Assembly (NCBI RefSeq): GCF_008017535.1
Contig: NZ_VRUA01000017.1
Location: 1-64,000 of the forward strand
Length of the DNA stretch: 64,000 bases
From: Ottowia flava
Lineage (GTDB): Bacteria; Pseudomonadota; Gammaproteobacteria; Burkholderiales; Burkholderiaceae_C
Direction: 5' to 3'
Shown here: in pieces, positions 16,338 through 27,927 of the stretch
How the letters are laid out: the number at the start of each line of letters is the position of its first letter
How positions within the stretch are numbered: position 1 is the stretch's first letter
The notes under the pieces: generated by a model
Seen by the model: the letters and a program-made list of their open reading frames with translations, nothing else
The model's database searches: none
What the model was told of the DNA's origin: nothing
Position numbers and translations under genes: made by a program

Positions 16338-18332
16338 ATGACTTCACGTCGCAAAGTCCTTGGCGCTGCCACTTCGGTAGCGTTGGGTAGTTTGGTGGGC
16401 TGCGCTGGCAGCACACCTTCACGTTCAGGAGCCTCCATGTCCTCGTCCCCTGAGATCGTTTTTCACAACGGCCAGTTCACCACGCTAGACAAGACCAAGC
16501 CCACGGCCACGGCGGTGGCTGTCCGGGGCGGCAAGTTCGTCGCTGTCGGCTCCGACGCCGAGGTGTTGGCGCTGGCTGGCGACGGCACGCGCAAGATCGA
16601 CCTGCAGGGCCGCAGCGCCCTGCCCGGCCTGTTTGACAATCACACCCACGTGATCCGCGGCGGGCTGAACTACAACCTGGAATTGCGCTGGGACGGCGTG
16701 CGTTCGCTGGCCGACGCCATGGCCATGCTGAAGGCGCAGGTCGCCATCACACCGGCGCCGCAGTGGGTGCGCGTGGTGGGTGGTTTTACCGAACACCAGT
16801 TCGTCGAGAAGCGCCTGCCCACGCTGGAAGAAATCAACGCCGTGGCACCCGACACCCCGGTATTCCTGCTGCACCTGTACGACCGCGCGCTGCTCAACGC
16901 CGCTGCGTTGCGCGCCGTCGGCTACACCAAGGACACGCCCGAGCCCCCGGGCGGCGAGATCGTGCGCGACAGCAGCGGCAACCCGATTGGGCTGCTGGTG
17001 GCCAAGCCCAACGCCACCATCCTGTACGCCACGCTGGCCAAGGGCCCCAAGCTGCCGTTTGACTACCAGCTCAACTCCACGCGCCACTTCATGCGCGAGT
17101 TGAATCGCCTCGGCGTGACCGGCGTGATCGATGCCGGTGGCGGCTACCAGAACTACCCCGAAGACTACGAGGTCATCAAAAAGCTGGACGAGCAGAAGCA
17201 GCTGACGGTGCGCCTGGCCTACAACCTGTTCACGCAAAAGCCCAAGGAGGAAAAAGAAGACTTCATCAAGTGGACCCAGACCGTCAAATACAAGCAGGGC
17301 AACGACTACTTCCGCCACAACGGCGCGGGCGAAATGCTGGTGTATTCGGCGGCCGACTTTGAAGACTTCCGCCAGCCGCGCCCAGACATGCCCGCCAGCA
17401 TGGAAGGCGATCTGGAAGGTGTGATCCAGGTGCTGGTGCAGAACAAGTGGCCGTGGCGCCTGCACGCGACCTACGACGAGACCATCAGCCGCGCGCTGGA
17501 TGTGTTCGAGAAGGTGAACCGCGAAACGCCGATCACTGGCCTGAACTGGTTCTTCGACCACGCCGAAACCATCTCCGACAAATCCATCGACCGCATTGCG
17601 GCGCTGGGCGGCGGCATCGCCGTGCAACACCGCATGGCCTACCAGGGCGAGTACTTTGCCGAGCGCTACGGCGCCAAGGCGCTCGAAGCCTCGCCCCCCG
17701 TCAAGAAGATCCTGGAAAAAGGCGTCAAGGTCTCGGCCGGCACCGACGCGACGCGCGTGGCGTCGTACAACCCCTGGGTTTCGCTGTCCTGGATGGTCAC
17801 GGGTAAGAGCCTGGGTGGCCTGCAGATGTACCCGCAGCGCAACCTGCTCGACCGCGAAACCGCCCTGCGCATGTGGACCGAGAACGTGGCCTGGTTCAGC
17901 AACGAAGTGGGCCAGCGCGGCCAGATCATGGTCGGTCAGTTGGCTGACTTGATCGTGCCCAGCAAGGACTACTTCAAGGTGCCGGAGGACGAGATCTCCT
18001 TCCTGACCAGCGACCTCACCGTGGTCGGTGGCCGCGTGGTTTACGGTGCCGGCAACTTCGCCAAGCACGACGACAACCCCTTGCCACCCGCCATGCCCGA
18101 CTGGTCGCCGGTGCGGCGCTACGGTGGCTATGGCGCCTGGGGCGACCCCGAAGGTGCGGGCAAGAATTCGCTGCACCCGGCGCGCTACCGACAGATGGCC
18201 GCCGCTTGTGGCTGCGGCACCGGCTGCGGCATGCACGGCCACCAGCACGCCAGCGCCTGGGCGTCCAACATCCCCGCGTCGGACCTGAAGGGCTTCTTCG
18301 GTGCGCTGGGCTGCAGCTGCTGGATGGTTTAA
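16338..18332 (+). CDS. Exported amidohydrolase (YtcJ-like) lipoprotein
   Basis: 664-residue amidohydrolase with the metal motif DNHTHV in the barrel, a second His around FFDHAETIS, and the terminal Asp in SAGTDATRVA. The N-terminus SRRKVLG plus a hydrophobic stretch and lipobox LVGC (C22) suggests Tat export and lipid anchoring. The C-terminal extension is unusual: C624, C626 and C630 with H633, H635 and H637, then C659 and C661, a likely extra metal site. The DoxX gene starts on the base after the stop codon. The substrate is unknown; YtcJ-type enzymes act on amides and esters. The periplasmic location fits a scavenging or detoxifying role. Confidence 0.87.
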   Translation: MTSRRKVLGAATSVALGSLVGCAGSTPSRSGASMSSSPEIVFHNGQFTTLDKTKPTATAVAVRGGKFVAVGSDAEVLALAGDGTRKIDLQGRSALPGLFDNHTHVIRGGLNYNLELRWDGVRSLADAMAMLKAQVAITPAPQWVRVVGGFTEHQFVEKRLPTLEEINAVAPDTPVFLLHLYDRALLNAAALRAVGYTKDTPEPPGGEIVRDSSGNPIGLLVAKPNATILYATLAKGPKLPFDYQLNSTRHFMRELNRLGVTGVIDAGGGYQNYPEDYEVIKKLDEQKQLTVRLAYNLFTQKPKEEKEDFIKWTQTVKYKQGNDYFRHNGAGEMLVYSAADFEDFRQPRPDMPASMEGDLEGVIQVLVQNKWPWRLHATYDETISRALDVFEKVNRETPITGLNWFFDHAETISDKSIDRIAALGGGIAVQHRMAYQGEYFAERYGAKALEASPPVKKILEKGVKVSAGTDATRVASYNPWVSLSWMVTGKSLGGLQMYPQRNLLDRETALRMWTENVAWFSNEVGQRGQIMVGQLADLIVPSKDYFKVPEDEISFLTSDLTVVGGRVVYGAGNFAKHDDNPLPPAMPDWSPVRRYGGYGAWGDPEGAGKNSLHPARYRQMAAACGCGTGCGMHGHQHASAWASNIPASDLKGFFGALGCSCWMV

Positions 18333-18776
18333 ATGGCGGCACCGACGTCCTTCGCCGGCCGCCTGACGCAGTCTGTGCGCCCTGTGCTGGGCAGCCCGGC
18401 GATCCGCTGGCTGGCCTACCTGGGCCTGTGTGCGGCCTACCTGCAGGGGGGGCTGAACAAGCTGACCGACTTCCCCGGCGCCGTGGGCGAGATGACGCAT
18501 TTCGGACTGACGCCGCCCGCCCTGATGGCGGTGCTGGTGATCGTGCTGGAGCTGGGCGCGTCGCTGATGATCCTCACGGGCTGGCTGCGCTGGCTTGGCG
18601 CCCTCGCGCTGGCGGCGTTCACGCTGATGGCAACCTTCATCGCATTGCGCTTTTGGGAGCTGCCCGTGGGACAGGAGCGCTTCATGGCGGCCAACAGCTT
18701 CTTTGAGCACCTGGGCCTGGTGGGCGGTTTTCTGCTCGTCGCCTGGCTCGACGTGCGCGAGTCTCGCTCGGCTTGA
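18333..18776 (+). CDS. DoxX-family membrane protein
   Basis: 147-residue inner-membrane protein with four hydrophobic helices. The DoxX signature is present (YLGLCAAYLQGGLNKLTDFPG, then ELGASLMILTGWLRWLGAL). Its ATG immediately follows the amidohydrolase stop (TAAATG), indicating translational coupling. DoxX proteins are poorly defined; some partner with redox or quinone-linked enzymes. Here it probably supports the exported amidohydrolase. Confidence 0.88.
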   Translation: MAAPTSFAGRLTQSVRPVLGSPAIRWLAYLGLCAAYLQGGLNKLTDFPGAVGEMTHFGLTPPALMAVLVIVLELGASLMILTGWLRWLGALALAAFTLMATFIALRFWELPVGQERFMAANSFFEHLGLVGGFLLVAWLDVRESRSA

Positions 18777-18782
18777 GGCCGG

Positions 18783-18821
18783 CGGCAGTTCTTCCCGCCG
18801 CGCTCGTGTGAAGAACTGCCG
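18783..18821 (+). terminator. Strong hairpin after the DoxX gene, no U-tract
   Basis: Perfect 12-bp inverted repeat CGGCAGTTCTTC (18783-18794) / GAAGAACTGCCG (18810-18821) with a 15-nt loop, 7 nt after the DoxX stop. The lack of a T-run means it is either a weak terminator or an mRNA 3'-end stabiliser. Confidence 0.55.
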
Positions 18822-18954
18822 GCATCGACCCCGGGAGTAAGGGCACTCCGAGCCATGCGTCGGACTTGTTACAGTGTCGGGTTCACATCCCCTGCTCGGG
18901 GGCGTCGCGCGCCGCCGCGCCGCGTCCACCGGCCAACCACGACGAAGGATCCCC

Positions 18955-19227
18955 ATGGCACGCATGGTCAACTGCATCAAACTGGGCCGCGAGGCCGAAG
19001 GCCTGGACTTTCCCCCCTACCCGGGCGAGTTGGGCAAGCGCATCTGGGAAGGCGTGAGCAAGGAAGCCTGGCAAGACTGGCTGAAGCACCAGACCATGCT
19101 GGTGAATGAGAACCGCCTGAACCTGGCCGACCAGCGGGCGCGCGAATACCTCAAGCGCCAGATGGAAAACCACTTCTTCGGCGGCGGCGCCGACCAGGCG
19201 GCCGGTTACGTGCCGCCCGCGGCCTGA
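18955..19227 (+). CDS. yggX: Probable Fe(2+)-trafficking protein YggX
   Basis: 90-residue protein matching YggX in length and in its hallmark segments: [21 protein letters not shown] at the start (with the conserved cysteine), then [16 protein letters not shown] and [13 protein letters not shown]. YggX protects iron-sulfur clusters from oxidative damage and takes part in iron handling. The ATG at 18955 was chosen because the family begins within two or three residues of MVNCIKL; the open frame extends further upstream without likeness. Confidence 0.95.
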   Translation: MARMVNCIKLGREAEGLDFPPYPGELGKRIWEGVSKEAWQDWLKHQTMLVNENRLNLADQRAREYLKRQMENHFFGGGADQAAGYVPPAA

Positions 19228-19261
19228 GCACCACGCCTCCCCCAGCGCGCGCCTGCACGCC

Positions 19262-19690
19262 ATGACCGGCGCGCCAACCCCGGCCGACAGCGAAGCCGCC
19301 CTGGGCGCGCTGCGCCGCCAATACCACTTTCGGCCTGGCCCGCAGGGCCTGCGCGCGTGGGACGTGCACCGGCTGATCCGCCTGGCGCGCGACTTGCCGG
19401 TGCAGCAGGTGCCGCTGTCCGCCATCCGCGAGCTGGACGACAACTGGTGGTTTGCCCATGGCGACGCCGTGCCCACACCGCGCGCCATCGTCGAGCACGT
19501 GCGCCTGATGGACACCACCGATCTGCGCTGGCCGGTGATCCTGAGTGCCGACGGCGGCGTGATGGACGGCATGCACCGCGTCGCGCAGGCGCTGCGCCTG
19601 AGGCACACGCACATCGCCGCCGTGCGCTTTGCCGTCGACCCGCCGCCCGACCATGTGGGCGTGCAGCCTGGCGCGCTGGACTACGGATGA
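19262..19690 (+). CDS. ParB-like domain protein
   Basis: 142-residue cytoplasmic protein. The central region resembles the ParB/Sulfiredoxin fold: VPLSAIRELDDNWWF, a strand near PVILSADGGVMDGMHR, and a helix after it. The DGMHR box corresponds to the phosphate-contacting (G)ERR-like loop seen in ParB-like nucleases and CTPases. It lacks a helix-turn-helix, so it is not a partition ParB. It follows yggX by 34 nt on the same strand; no function assigned. Confidence 0.72.
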   Translation: MTGAPTPADSEAALGALRRQYHFRPGPQGLRAWDVHRLIRLARDLPVQQVPLSAIRELDDNWWFAHGDAVPTPRAIVEHVRLMDTTDLRWPVILSADGGVMDGMHRVAQALRLRHTHIAAVRFAVDPPPDHVGVQPGALDYG

Positions 19691-19760
19691 ACGCATCGGC
19701 ATTCGCGCTGGCAAGGCTGCCCATGCCGCGTTGACCTGCATCACGCTGCGCCCCGCGAGT

Positions 19761-19822
19761 TTCAAGCAAAATCGCCCTCTGGCCTTACAGCAGATTGCGC
19801 GACCAGCTCCTCTTACGATAGC
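19761..19822 (-). repeat. Family A dispersed repeat at the mnmC start
   Basis: Reverse-oriented copy ending in CTTACGATAGC only 3 nt before the mnmC ATG; it carries TTCAAGCAAAATCG, CTCTGGCC and TTACAGCAGATTGCGC. It occupies the whole ribosome-binding region of mnmC. Confidence 0.75.
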
Positions 19823-19825
19823 AAA

Positions 19826-21856
19826 ATGGCGAACCCGACGGTCGAATGGCGTGCAGACGGCACGCCGTACAGCCCGCGCTTTGGCGACATCTACCGCAGC
19901 ACCAGCGGCCTGGCGCAGGCGCAAGCGGTGTTCCTTGAAGGCTGCGGCCTGCTGCGCGGGCCAGTGGGCAGCCCGATGGCCGTGGCGCGCCCGCTGTGGG
20001 CCCACGCGCCACGCTGGGCGGTGCTGGAAGCCGGCTTCGGCCTCGGCCTGAACTTTCTGGCCACCTGGCTGGCCTGGCAGAGCGACCCCGAGCGCCCGCA
20101 GCGGCTGTTCTACAGCGCCGTCGAAGCCTTTCCACCCGACGCCACCGACCTGCTGCGCAGCGCCGCGCCTTACCCCGCGCTGCGCCCCTTGGCTGAAGCG
20201 CTGGCCGCCCAGTGGCGCGGCTTGCTGCCGGGCCTGCACCGCCTCAGCCTGAACCAAGGTCGCGTGCAACTGACGCTGGCTGTGGGCGACGTGCGCGCGA
20301 TGCTGGCCGAGCTGAGTGGCGCCTTCGACAGCGTCTACCTCGACGGTTTCGAGCCTGAGCGCAACCCCGACATGTGGGGCCTGCCGGTGATCAAGGCGAT
20401 CGCGCGCCTGGCGCGCCCCGACGCGCGCGCGGCGACCTGGTGCGTGGCCGCGCCGGTGCGCGAGGCGCTCATCACCTGCGGTTTCGAGGTCGAACGCGTG
20501 CGCGGCCCGGCGCCCAAGGGCGAGGTGCTGCGCGCCCGCCTGGCGCCGCGCTGGTCGCCACGCCGGCGCCAGGCACCCGACGCGCCGGTGCAGGTGGCAG
20601 CGCCGGGCCATTGCGTGGTGATCGGCGGCGGCCTGGCCGGGGCGTCAGCGGCCTACAGCCTGACGCAACGCGGCTGGCGCGTCACCGTGCTCGACGCGGC
20701 CCCAACGCCCGCCACCGGGGCATCCGGCCTGCCTGCCGGCGTGGTGGCGCCGCACGTCTCACCCGACGACCGCCCGCTGTCGCGCCTGACCCGCGCTGGC
20801 GCCCGCGCCACCCTGGCGCGGGCCGCCGCACTGCTGCAAGAGGGAGTGGACTTTGGCGCCACCGGCGTGCTGGAGCGCCACAGCCCCGGCGAGCGCCGTC
20901 CGCCCGCCGCCTGGCAAGACGTGGCCGCTGACGGCGCTACCGCACCCGAATCCTGGCCCGACACCGACCCACGCACCCGTGCGCACGCCCAAGCCGCCCA
21001 CGTACCGCTGGACGACACCCAGCGCGCGCTGTGGCACGAACACGCCGGCTGGATTCGTCCGGCGGCGCTGGTGCGCGCCATGCTGGGCGCACCAGGCGTC
21101 GCCTGGCAAGGGGGTCAGGCCGTGGCCAGCCTTCGCCCACACGGCGCGCAATGGCAGGTGCTGGGCGCCGATCGCACCGTGCTGGCCGAGGCCGACCTGG
21201 TCTTCGTCACCGCCGGCTTCGGCTCTCTGGCCCTGCTGCCAGCACGCGGCAACGCGGCGCTGCCCCTGCACGCCCTGCGCGGCCAGGTCGCGTGGGGCCC
21301 CATGCCGGACGACGCCGCCAGCCTGCCGCCCTTTCCCGTCAGCGGCCACGGCAGCCTGATCGCGCACGTGCCTGGCAACGGTGGTCCCATGTGGGTGACC
21401 GGCTCCACCTTCGAGCGCGGTGAAAGCCAGCCACTGCTGCGCCCCGAAGACCACGCCCACAACCGCCAGCGCCTGGCCGAACTGCTGCCCGCCGCCAGCG
21501 CGACGCTGGACGCGCAATGGCCGGACGGCCGCGCCCAGGCATGGGCCGGCGTGCGCGCCACCCTGCCCGATCGCCTGCCGGCGGTCGGCGCGTGGCCGGT
21601 GTCGATGGTGCCGGATTATGAGAAAAATCGGCCTCCAGCCGTACAACCACCTGCGCAAGCAGCTATTGAAACCGCAGCACGCGACACACCGCTCCCCCTC
21701 CACGTGCTGACCGGCCTCGGCGCCCGCGGCCTGACCCTGGCCGTGCTGTGCGGCGAGATCGCCGCCGCCTGGCTGCACGGCGAGCCGCTGCCGGTGGAAG
21801 CCTCACTGGCGCGCAAGCTGCGCGCGGGCCGGTTTGGCGGCACCCCTGCAGGCTGA
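19826..21856 (+). CDS. mnmC: Bifunctional tRNA wobble-uridine enzyme MnmC
   Basis: 676 residues. The N-terminal MnmD methyltransferase domain (about 1-235) has the SAM-binding FGLGLNFLATW. The C-terminal FAD oxidoreductase domain begins near residue 262 with VVIGGGLAGASAAYSL and ends with GLGARGLTLA. Together they complete 5-methylaminomethyl(-2-thio)uridine at tRNA position 34. Residues ~597-616 (ENRPP-type segment, NRPPAVQPPAQAA) are encoded by a family A repeat and replace the variable loop between VPDY and the final FAD-binding strand. The start abuts another repeat and has no visible Shine-Dalgarno sequence. Confidence 0.93.
   Translation: MANPTVEWRADGTPYSPRFGDIYRSTSGLAQAQAVFLEGCGLLRGPVGSPMAVARPLWAHAPRWAVLEAGFGLGLNFLATWLAWQSDPERPQRLFYSAVEAFPPDATDLLRSAAPYPALRPLAEALAAQWRGLLPGLHRLSLNQGRVQLTLAVGDVRAMLAELSGAFDSVYLDGFEPERNPDMWGLPVIKAIARLARPDARAATWCVAAPVREALITCGFEVERVRGPAPKGEVLRARLAPRWSPRRRQAPDAPVQVAAPGHCVVIGGGLAGASAAYSLTQRGWRVTVLDAAPTPATGASGLPAGVVAPHVSPDDRPLSRLTRAGARATLARAAALLQEGVDFGATGVLERHSPGERRPPAAWQDVAADGATAPESWPDTDPRTRAHAQAAHVPLDDTQRALWHEHAGWIRPAALVRAMLGAPGVAWQGGQAVASLRPHGAQWQVLGADRTVLAEADLVFVTAGFGSLALLPARGNAALPLHALRGQVAWGPMPDDAASLPPFPVSGHGSLIAHVPGNGGPMWVTGSTFERGESQPLLRPEDHAHNRQRLAELLPAASATLDAQWPDGRAQAWAGVRATLPDRLPAVGAWPVSMVPDYEKNRPPAVQPPAQAAIETAARDTPLPLHVLTGLGARGLTLAVLCGEIAAAWLHGEPLPVEASLARKLRAGRFGGTPAG
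21617..21672 (-). repeat. Family A repeat inside mnmC (in frame)
   Basis: Near-consensus reverse copy: AAAAATCGGCCTCCAGCC, GTACAACCACCTGCGCAAGC, AGCTATTGAAA. It is translated in frame as NRPPAVQPPAQAAIET within MnmC. Confidence 0.92.
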
Positions 21857-21952
21857 GGCGCGCGGCCGCTTTGGCCCGTCGGTCGGACGCGGCGCGAACG
21901 AAGGCCAGCGGGGCACTTCAGAACACACTCGCCTTCAGATGCGTGCGCAGGC

Positions 21953-21984
21953 GAGAAAAAGAAAAACCACCCCGAAGGGTGGTT
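21953..21984 (-). terminator. Intrinsic terminator of the ABC binding-protein gene
   Basis: On the minus strand AACCACCC, tetraloop TTCG, GGGTGGTT (21965-21984), followed by TTTTTCTTTTTCT. A strong Rho-independent terminator 52 nt after the stop. Confidence 0.92.
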
Positions 21985-22036
21985 GGGCTGACGAGGCTGG
22001 CGACGGCGGTGTTGACACCATCGCCTGGCGCCACGA

Positions 22037-23167
22037 TCAGTTCAGCGGCGTCTTCTTGCCGTCCTTGTAGACGTACAGCGTGATGGCCGCGTTCTTCAGT
22101 TCGCCGTTCGGTTCGAACTGGATGTTGGAAGTCACGCCCTTGTAGTTGGACTCGGCCAGCTTGGGGATGTAGACCTTGGGGTCCCACGAGTTGGCACGCT
22201 TCATGGCGTCGGCCAGCAGCATGGTGGCGTCGTAGGTGTACGGGCTGTAGACCTGGAACTGACCAGGGTACTTGGCGTCGTACTTGGCCTTCCAGGCGGT
22301 GCCACCAGGCATCTTCTGGATCGAGGCGCCGCCTTCGGCGCAGACCACGTTGCCCAGCGTCTTGGCGCCGCCGGACAGCTTGGCGATCTCGGTCGTGCAG
22401 ATGCCGTCACCGCCGAAGTACTTGACGTTGGCCATGCCCAGCTGTTCCATCTGGCGCAGCATCGGGCCGGCCTGGGGGTCCATGCCGCCGAAGAACACGC
22501 CGTCCGGGTTCTTGGACTTGATGGCCGTCAGGATGGCCATGAAGTCGGTGGCCTTGTCGGTGGTGAACTGCTCGTCGACGATCTGGATGCCCTTTTTCTT
22601 GGCCGTGGCCTTGAACACGTCGGCGACGCCCTGGCCGTAGGCCGTGCGGTCGTCGATCACGGCGATCTTCTTTAGCTTGAGCGCGTCGGCGGCGTAGTTG
22701 GCCAGGCCAGCACCCAGCGCCAGGTCGTTGGCGATGATGCGGAAGGTGGTCTTGTAGCCGGGCTTGGTCAGCGCGGGGTTGGTGGCGGCGCCGGTGACGT
22801 GCGGAATGCCGCAGTCGTTGTAAACCTTGGAGGCGGGGATGGTGGTGCCCGAGTTCAGGTGACCGACCACGCCGGCGACCTTGGCGTCGCACAGCTTCTG
22901 TGCGGCGGCGGTGCCCTGCTTGGGATCGGCGGCATCGTCTTCTGCCTGGATTTCCCACTTGATCTTCTTGCCGTTGATCGTGATGTTCTGGGTGTTCAGC
23001 TCTTCAATGGCCATGCGCGAGCCATTCTCGTTGTCCTTGCCGTAGTGCGCCTGGGGGCCGGACACGGGGCCAACGTGACCGATCTTGATCACCTGCTCCT
23101 GGGCCATCACGGCTCCGGCCACCAGGGTCAGCACTGCGGCTGCGGTCAACTTCAGCTTCATCTGCAT
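22037..23167 (-). CDS. Branched-chain amino acid ABC transporter binding protein
   Basis: 376-residue periplasmic binding protein of the LivK/LivJ type (type I fold). A signal peptide ends at AVMA-Q (about residue 22). The mature start QVIKIGHVGPVSGPQAHYGKD and VVGHLNSGTTIPASKVY are typical of leucine/isoleucine/valine binders. GGAGG lies just ahead of the ATG. There are no permease or ATPase genes beside it, so it works as an orphan receptor with components encoded elsewhere, as is common in Burkholderiales. Ligand specificity is not certain. Confidence 0.9.
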   Translation of the reverse strand: MQMKLKLTAAAVLTLVAGAVMAQEQVIKIGHVGPVSGPQAHYGKDNENGSRMAIEELNTQNITINGKKIKWEIQAEDDAADPKQGTAAAQKLCDAKVAGVVGHLNSGTTIPASKVYNDCGIPHVTGAATNPALTKPGYKTTFRIIANDLALGAGLANYAADALKLKKIAVIDDRTAYGQGVADVFKATAKKKGIQIVDEQFTTDKATDFMAILTAIKSKNPDGVFFGGMDPQAGPMLRQMEQLGMANVKYFGGDGICTTEIAKLSGGAKTLGNVVCAEGGASIQKMPGGTAWKAKYDAKYPGQFQVYSPYTYDATMLLADAMKRANSWDPKVYIPKLAESNYKGVTSNIQFEPNGELKNAAITLYVYKDGKKTPLN

Positions 23168-23288
23168 AGAAATACCTCCGAGAAAGGAAATGGGTTGAGA
23201 TGTATGAGTAAGCTCAACGGGCTCGAACGGTATCGCAATTCGTGTGCCACCACATCAGGGAACACGATAGTGTGGTGGCATGCGCAAT

Positions 23289-23672
23289 TTAGGGGTTTCT
23301 CCTGACATCTTCCCCATGCGCACCACGGGCGTGCGCAGTAGCGATGGCATCTCGCACCACTTCGGCCACCGTCTTTTGCACCCGACCATTGAGGCCGAGC
23401 AACTGCTCATGCAGCACACGGCCAATGGCTTCGCTGATGAGCCGATCGAGTTCCGGTCCCAAGAGGGCCAGCAGCGCCTGTGCGTCGGGTTGCGCAGACA
23501 GGGCATCGGCGGCTGACGCCTGTCTGGGCGCTGGCGCCTGCGGCGTATTGGCAGGGACTTCAGCACCCACGACTTCGGTCAAGGTCGGAACGTTGCGCGG
23601 CACGAGGCGCTGCGGCGGGACTTCCTGCTCGGCGCCGGAGGGCTGTTCGGACGGTTGATCTTCCTCAGACAT
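23289..23672 (-). CDS. Conserved hypothetical protein downstream of holC
   Basis: 127 residues from the ATG at 23672. The first half is acidic and Pro/Gln-rich, probably disordered (SEEDQPSEQPSGAEQ). The second half forms an amphipathic helix pair (ALLALLGPELDRLISEAIGR, then VLHEQLLGLNGRVQKTVAEV). It follows holC by only 7 nt and so belongs to the pepA-holC transcript. I do not recognise a function; position suggests a small Burkholderiales-specific protein. The open frame upstream to 23792 overlaps holC and is unlikely to be used. Confidence 0.7.
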   Translation of the reverse strand: MSEEDQPSEQPSGAEQEVPPQRLVPRNVPTLTEVVGAEVPANTPQAPAPRQASAADALSAQPDAQALLALLGPELDRLISEAIGRVLHEQLLGLNGRVQKTVAEVVRDAIATAHARGAHGEDVRRNP

Positions 23673-23679
23673 CTTTCGA

Positions 23680-24108
23680 TTACTCCTTGGCGGCCGCATC
23701 GTGCCGCTTGATCTCATACCCCCTGTCTGCGTAATGCCGCCAGCGCTGGCGCGCATGCGCCCGGCCCGCCTGGTCTGTGCCGACCAGTTCAATCAATCGT
23801 TCAAAGCGCTCGAAGCCAGCGGGCACCGTCTCCCCCAGGTGAACCATGATCTGCGCACCCTCCACCTCTTGAGCGTCGGTGGCCAGCACGACGGGCGTGT
23901 GGGCCAGCGTCTCGGGGGGCGCCGAGGCGCGGGCGTGCGGGATGAAGTCGAGCGCAGAGAACGTCCACAGCGCCGTGTCGAGCGCGTGAATCTGCTCCGC
24001 CGAGCCGACGACGACCGTGCGACCGCCGGTCGCGTACGCCTTGCGCAGCAGTCGACAGGCGTAGCCCAGCCGGTCTGGTACGTTGAAATGGAAGGCCACT
24101 TCGGTCAT
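23680..24108 (-). CDS. holC: DNA polymerase III chi subunit
   Basis: 142-residue HolC. It begins TEVAFHFNVPDRLGYACRLLRKAY, the usual opening, and has the central VVVGSAEQIHALDTALWTF and the C-terminal YEIKRHD. Chi joins the clamp loader (with psi) and binds single-strand-binding protein on the lagging strand. Located 42 nt after pepA on the same strand, the conserved pepA-holC order. Confidence 0.94.
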   Translation of the reverse strand: MTEVAFHFNVPDRLGYACRLLRKAYATGGRTVVVGSAEQIHALDTALWTFSALDFIPHARASAPPETLAHTPVVLATDAQEVEGAQIMVHLGETVPAGFERFERLIELVGTDQAGRAHARQRWRHYADRGYEIKRHDAAAKE

Positions 24109-24150
24109 GGCGGGTCAGCGCGCCGCACGGGCGCTAGATGGCGTCTCAGG

Positions 24151-26818
<2,668 letters not shown>

Positions 26819-26822
<4 letters not shown>

Positions 26823-27925
26823 GGACCATTCGGCGCCTGATCTACACCGAGATCCTGCGCTCGGTCGGCTTCGTCACGGTTGCCTTCCTGGCGCTGTTCT
26901 TCTTCTTCGACTTCGTGGACCAGTTTGGCGAACTGCGCCGCGGTGCCGAGCACGGCTACAGCGTGGGCTACGCGCTGCTGTATGTCGCGCTGCAATTGCC
27001 CAACCACCTGTATGAGTTGCTGCCCATCACGGTGCTGATCGGCACGATCTACGTCATGGCGCGGTTGGCTGAAAGCTCCGAATACACCATTTTGCGCACC
27101 AGCGGGCTGGGGCCGCAGCGTGCGCTGGTCACGCTGCTGTCGCTGGGGCTCGGCTTCGTGGCGCTGACATTCGTGTTCGGCGACTACGTGGCACCGGCGG
27201 CGAACCGGGCCTCTCAGCAACTGCAGGCGCGCTTTTTGGGCGACATCACCATCGGCCGAACCGGCGCCTGGATGAAGGATCGCCAGGCCAGCCACAACTA
27301 TTCGGTCAACGTCGGGGCGTTGGCGTCAGATGGCACGCTGGGTCAGGTGCGCATCTTCGAGTTCGACCAGACCGGCGGCCAGCTCACTTCGGCCACCAGC
27401 GCGGCCAAGGGCACGTTCGAACCCGATGGCTGGCAGCTGCACGACGTGGTGCGCCGCGTGTATGTCAGCACCGACCCGAACAACCCGACGCTCAAGTTCG
27501 AGAAGCTGGCGGACTTGCGCTGGCCGACCACCATCTCCATGGACATGGTCGCGGCCGCCCTGCTCAGCCCCGACAAGATGCAGACGCTGGATCTGTACCA
27601 GTACATCAACCACCTGCAGGCCAACGGCCAGAGCGCCCAGCGCTACGAGATCGAGTTCTGGCGCAAGGTGTTTTACCCGCTCAGCTGCCTGGTGATGATG
27701 GTGCTGGCGCTGCCCTTCGCCTACCTGCATTTTCGCTCGGGCAACATCGCCGGTTACGTCTTCATGGGCGTGCTGGTGGGCATCAGCTTCTTCCTGCTGA
27801 ATAACGTGTTCGGCTTTGTGGGCAACCTGCGCAACTGGGAACCCTGGGTCGCGGCGGCCTTGCCCGGCATTCTGTATTCCCTGTTGTCCTTGGGCGCCTT
27901 CAGCTGGCTGGTGTTGAGGCGTTAG
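26819..27925 (+). CDS. lptG: LPS export permease LptG
   Basis: 368-residue partner of LptF with the same layout: N-terminal helices (RLIYTEILRSVGFVTVAFLA), periplasmic domain ~130-265, and C-terminal helices (FYPLSCLVMMVLALPFAYLHFRSG). YELLPITVLIGTIYVMARLAESSE is the LptG coupling region. ATGA overlap with lptF ensures equal expression. The CbiX gene starts 3 nt after its stop, so all three may form one transcript. Confidence 0.94.
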
Positions 27926-27927
27926 CG

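Noticed and set aside
18860-18905. T-arm-like sequence (CGGGTTCACATCCC) suggesting a tRNA
   Set aside because: The loop lacks the invariant A58, and no acceptor, D or anticodon arm can be drawn around it.
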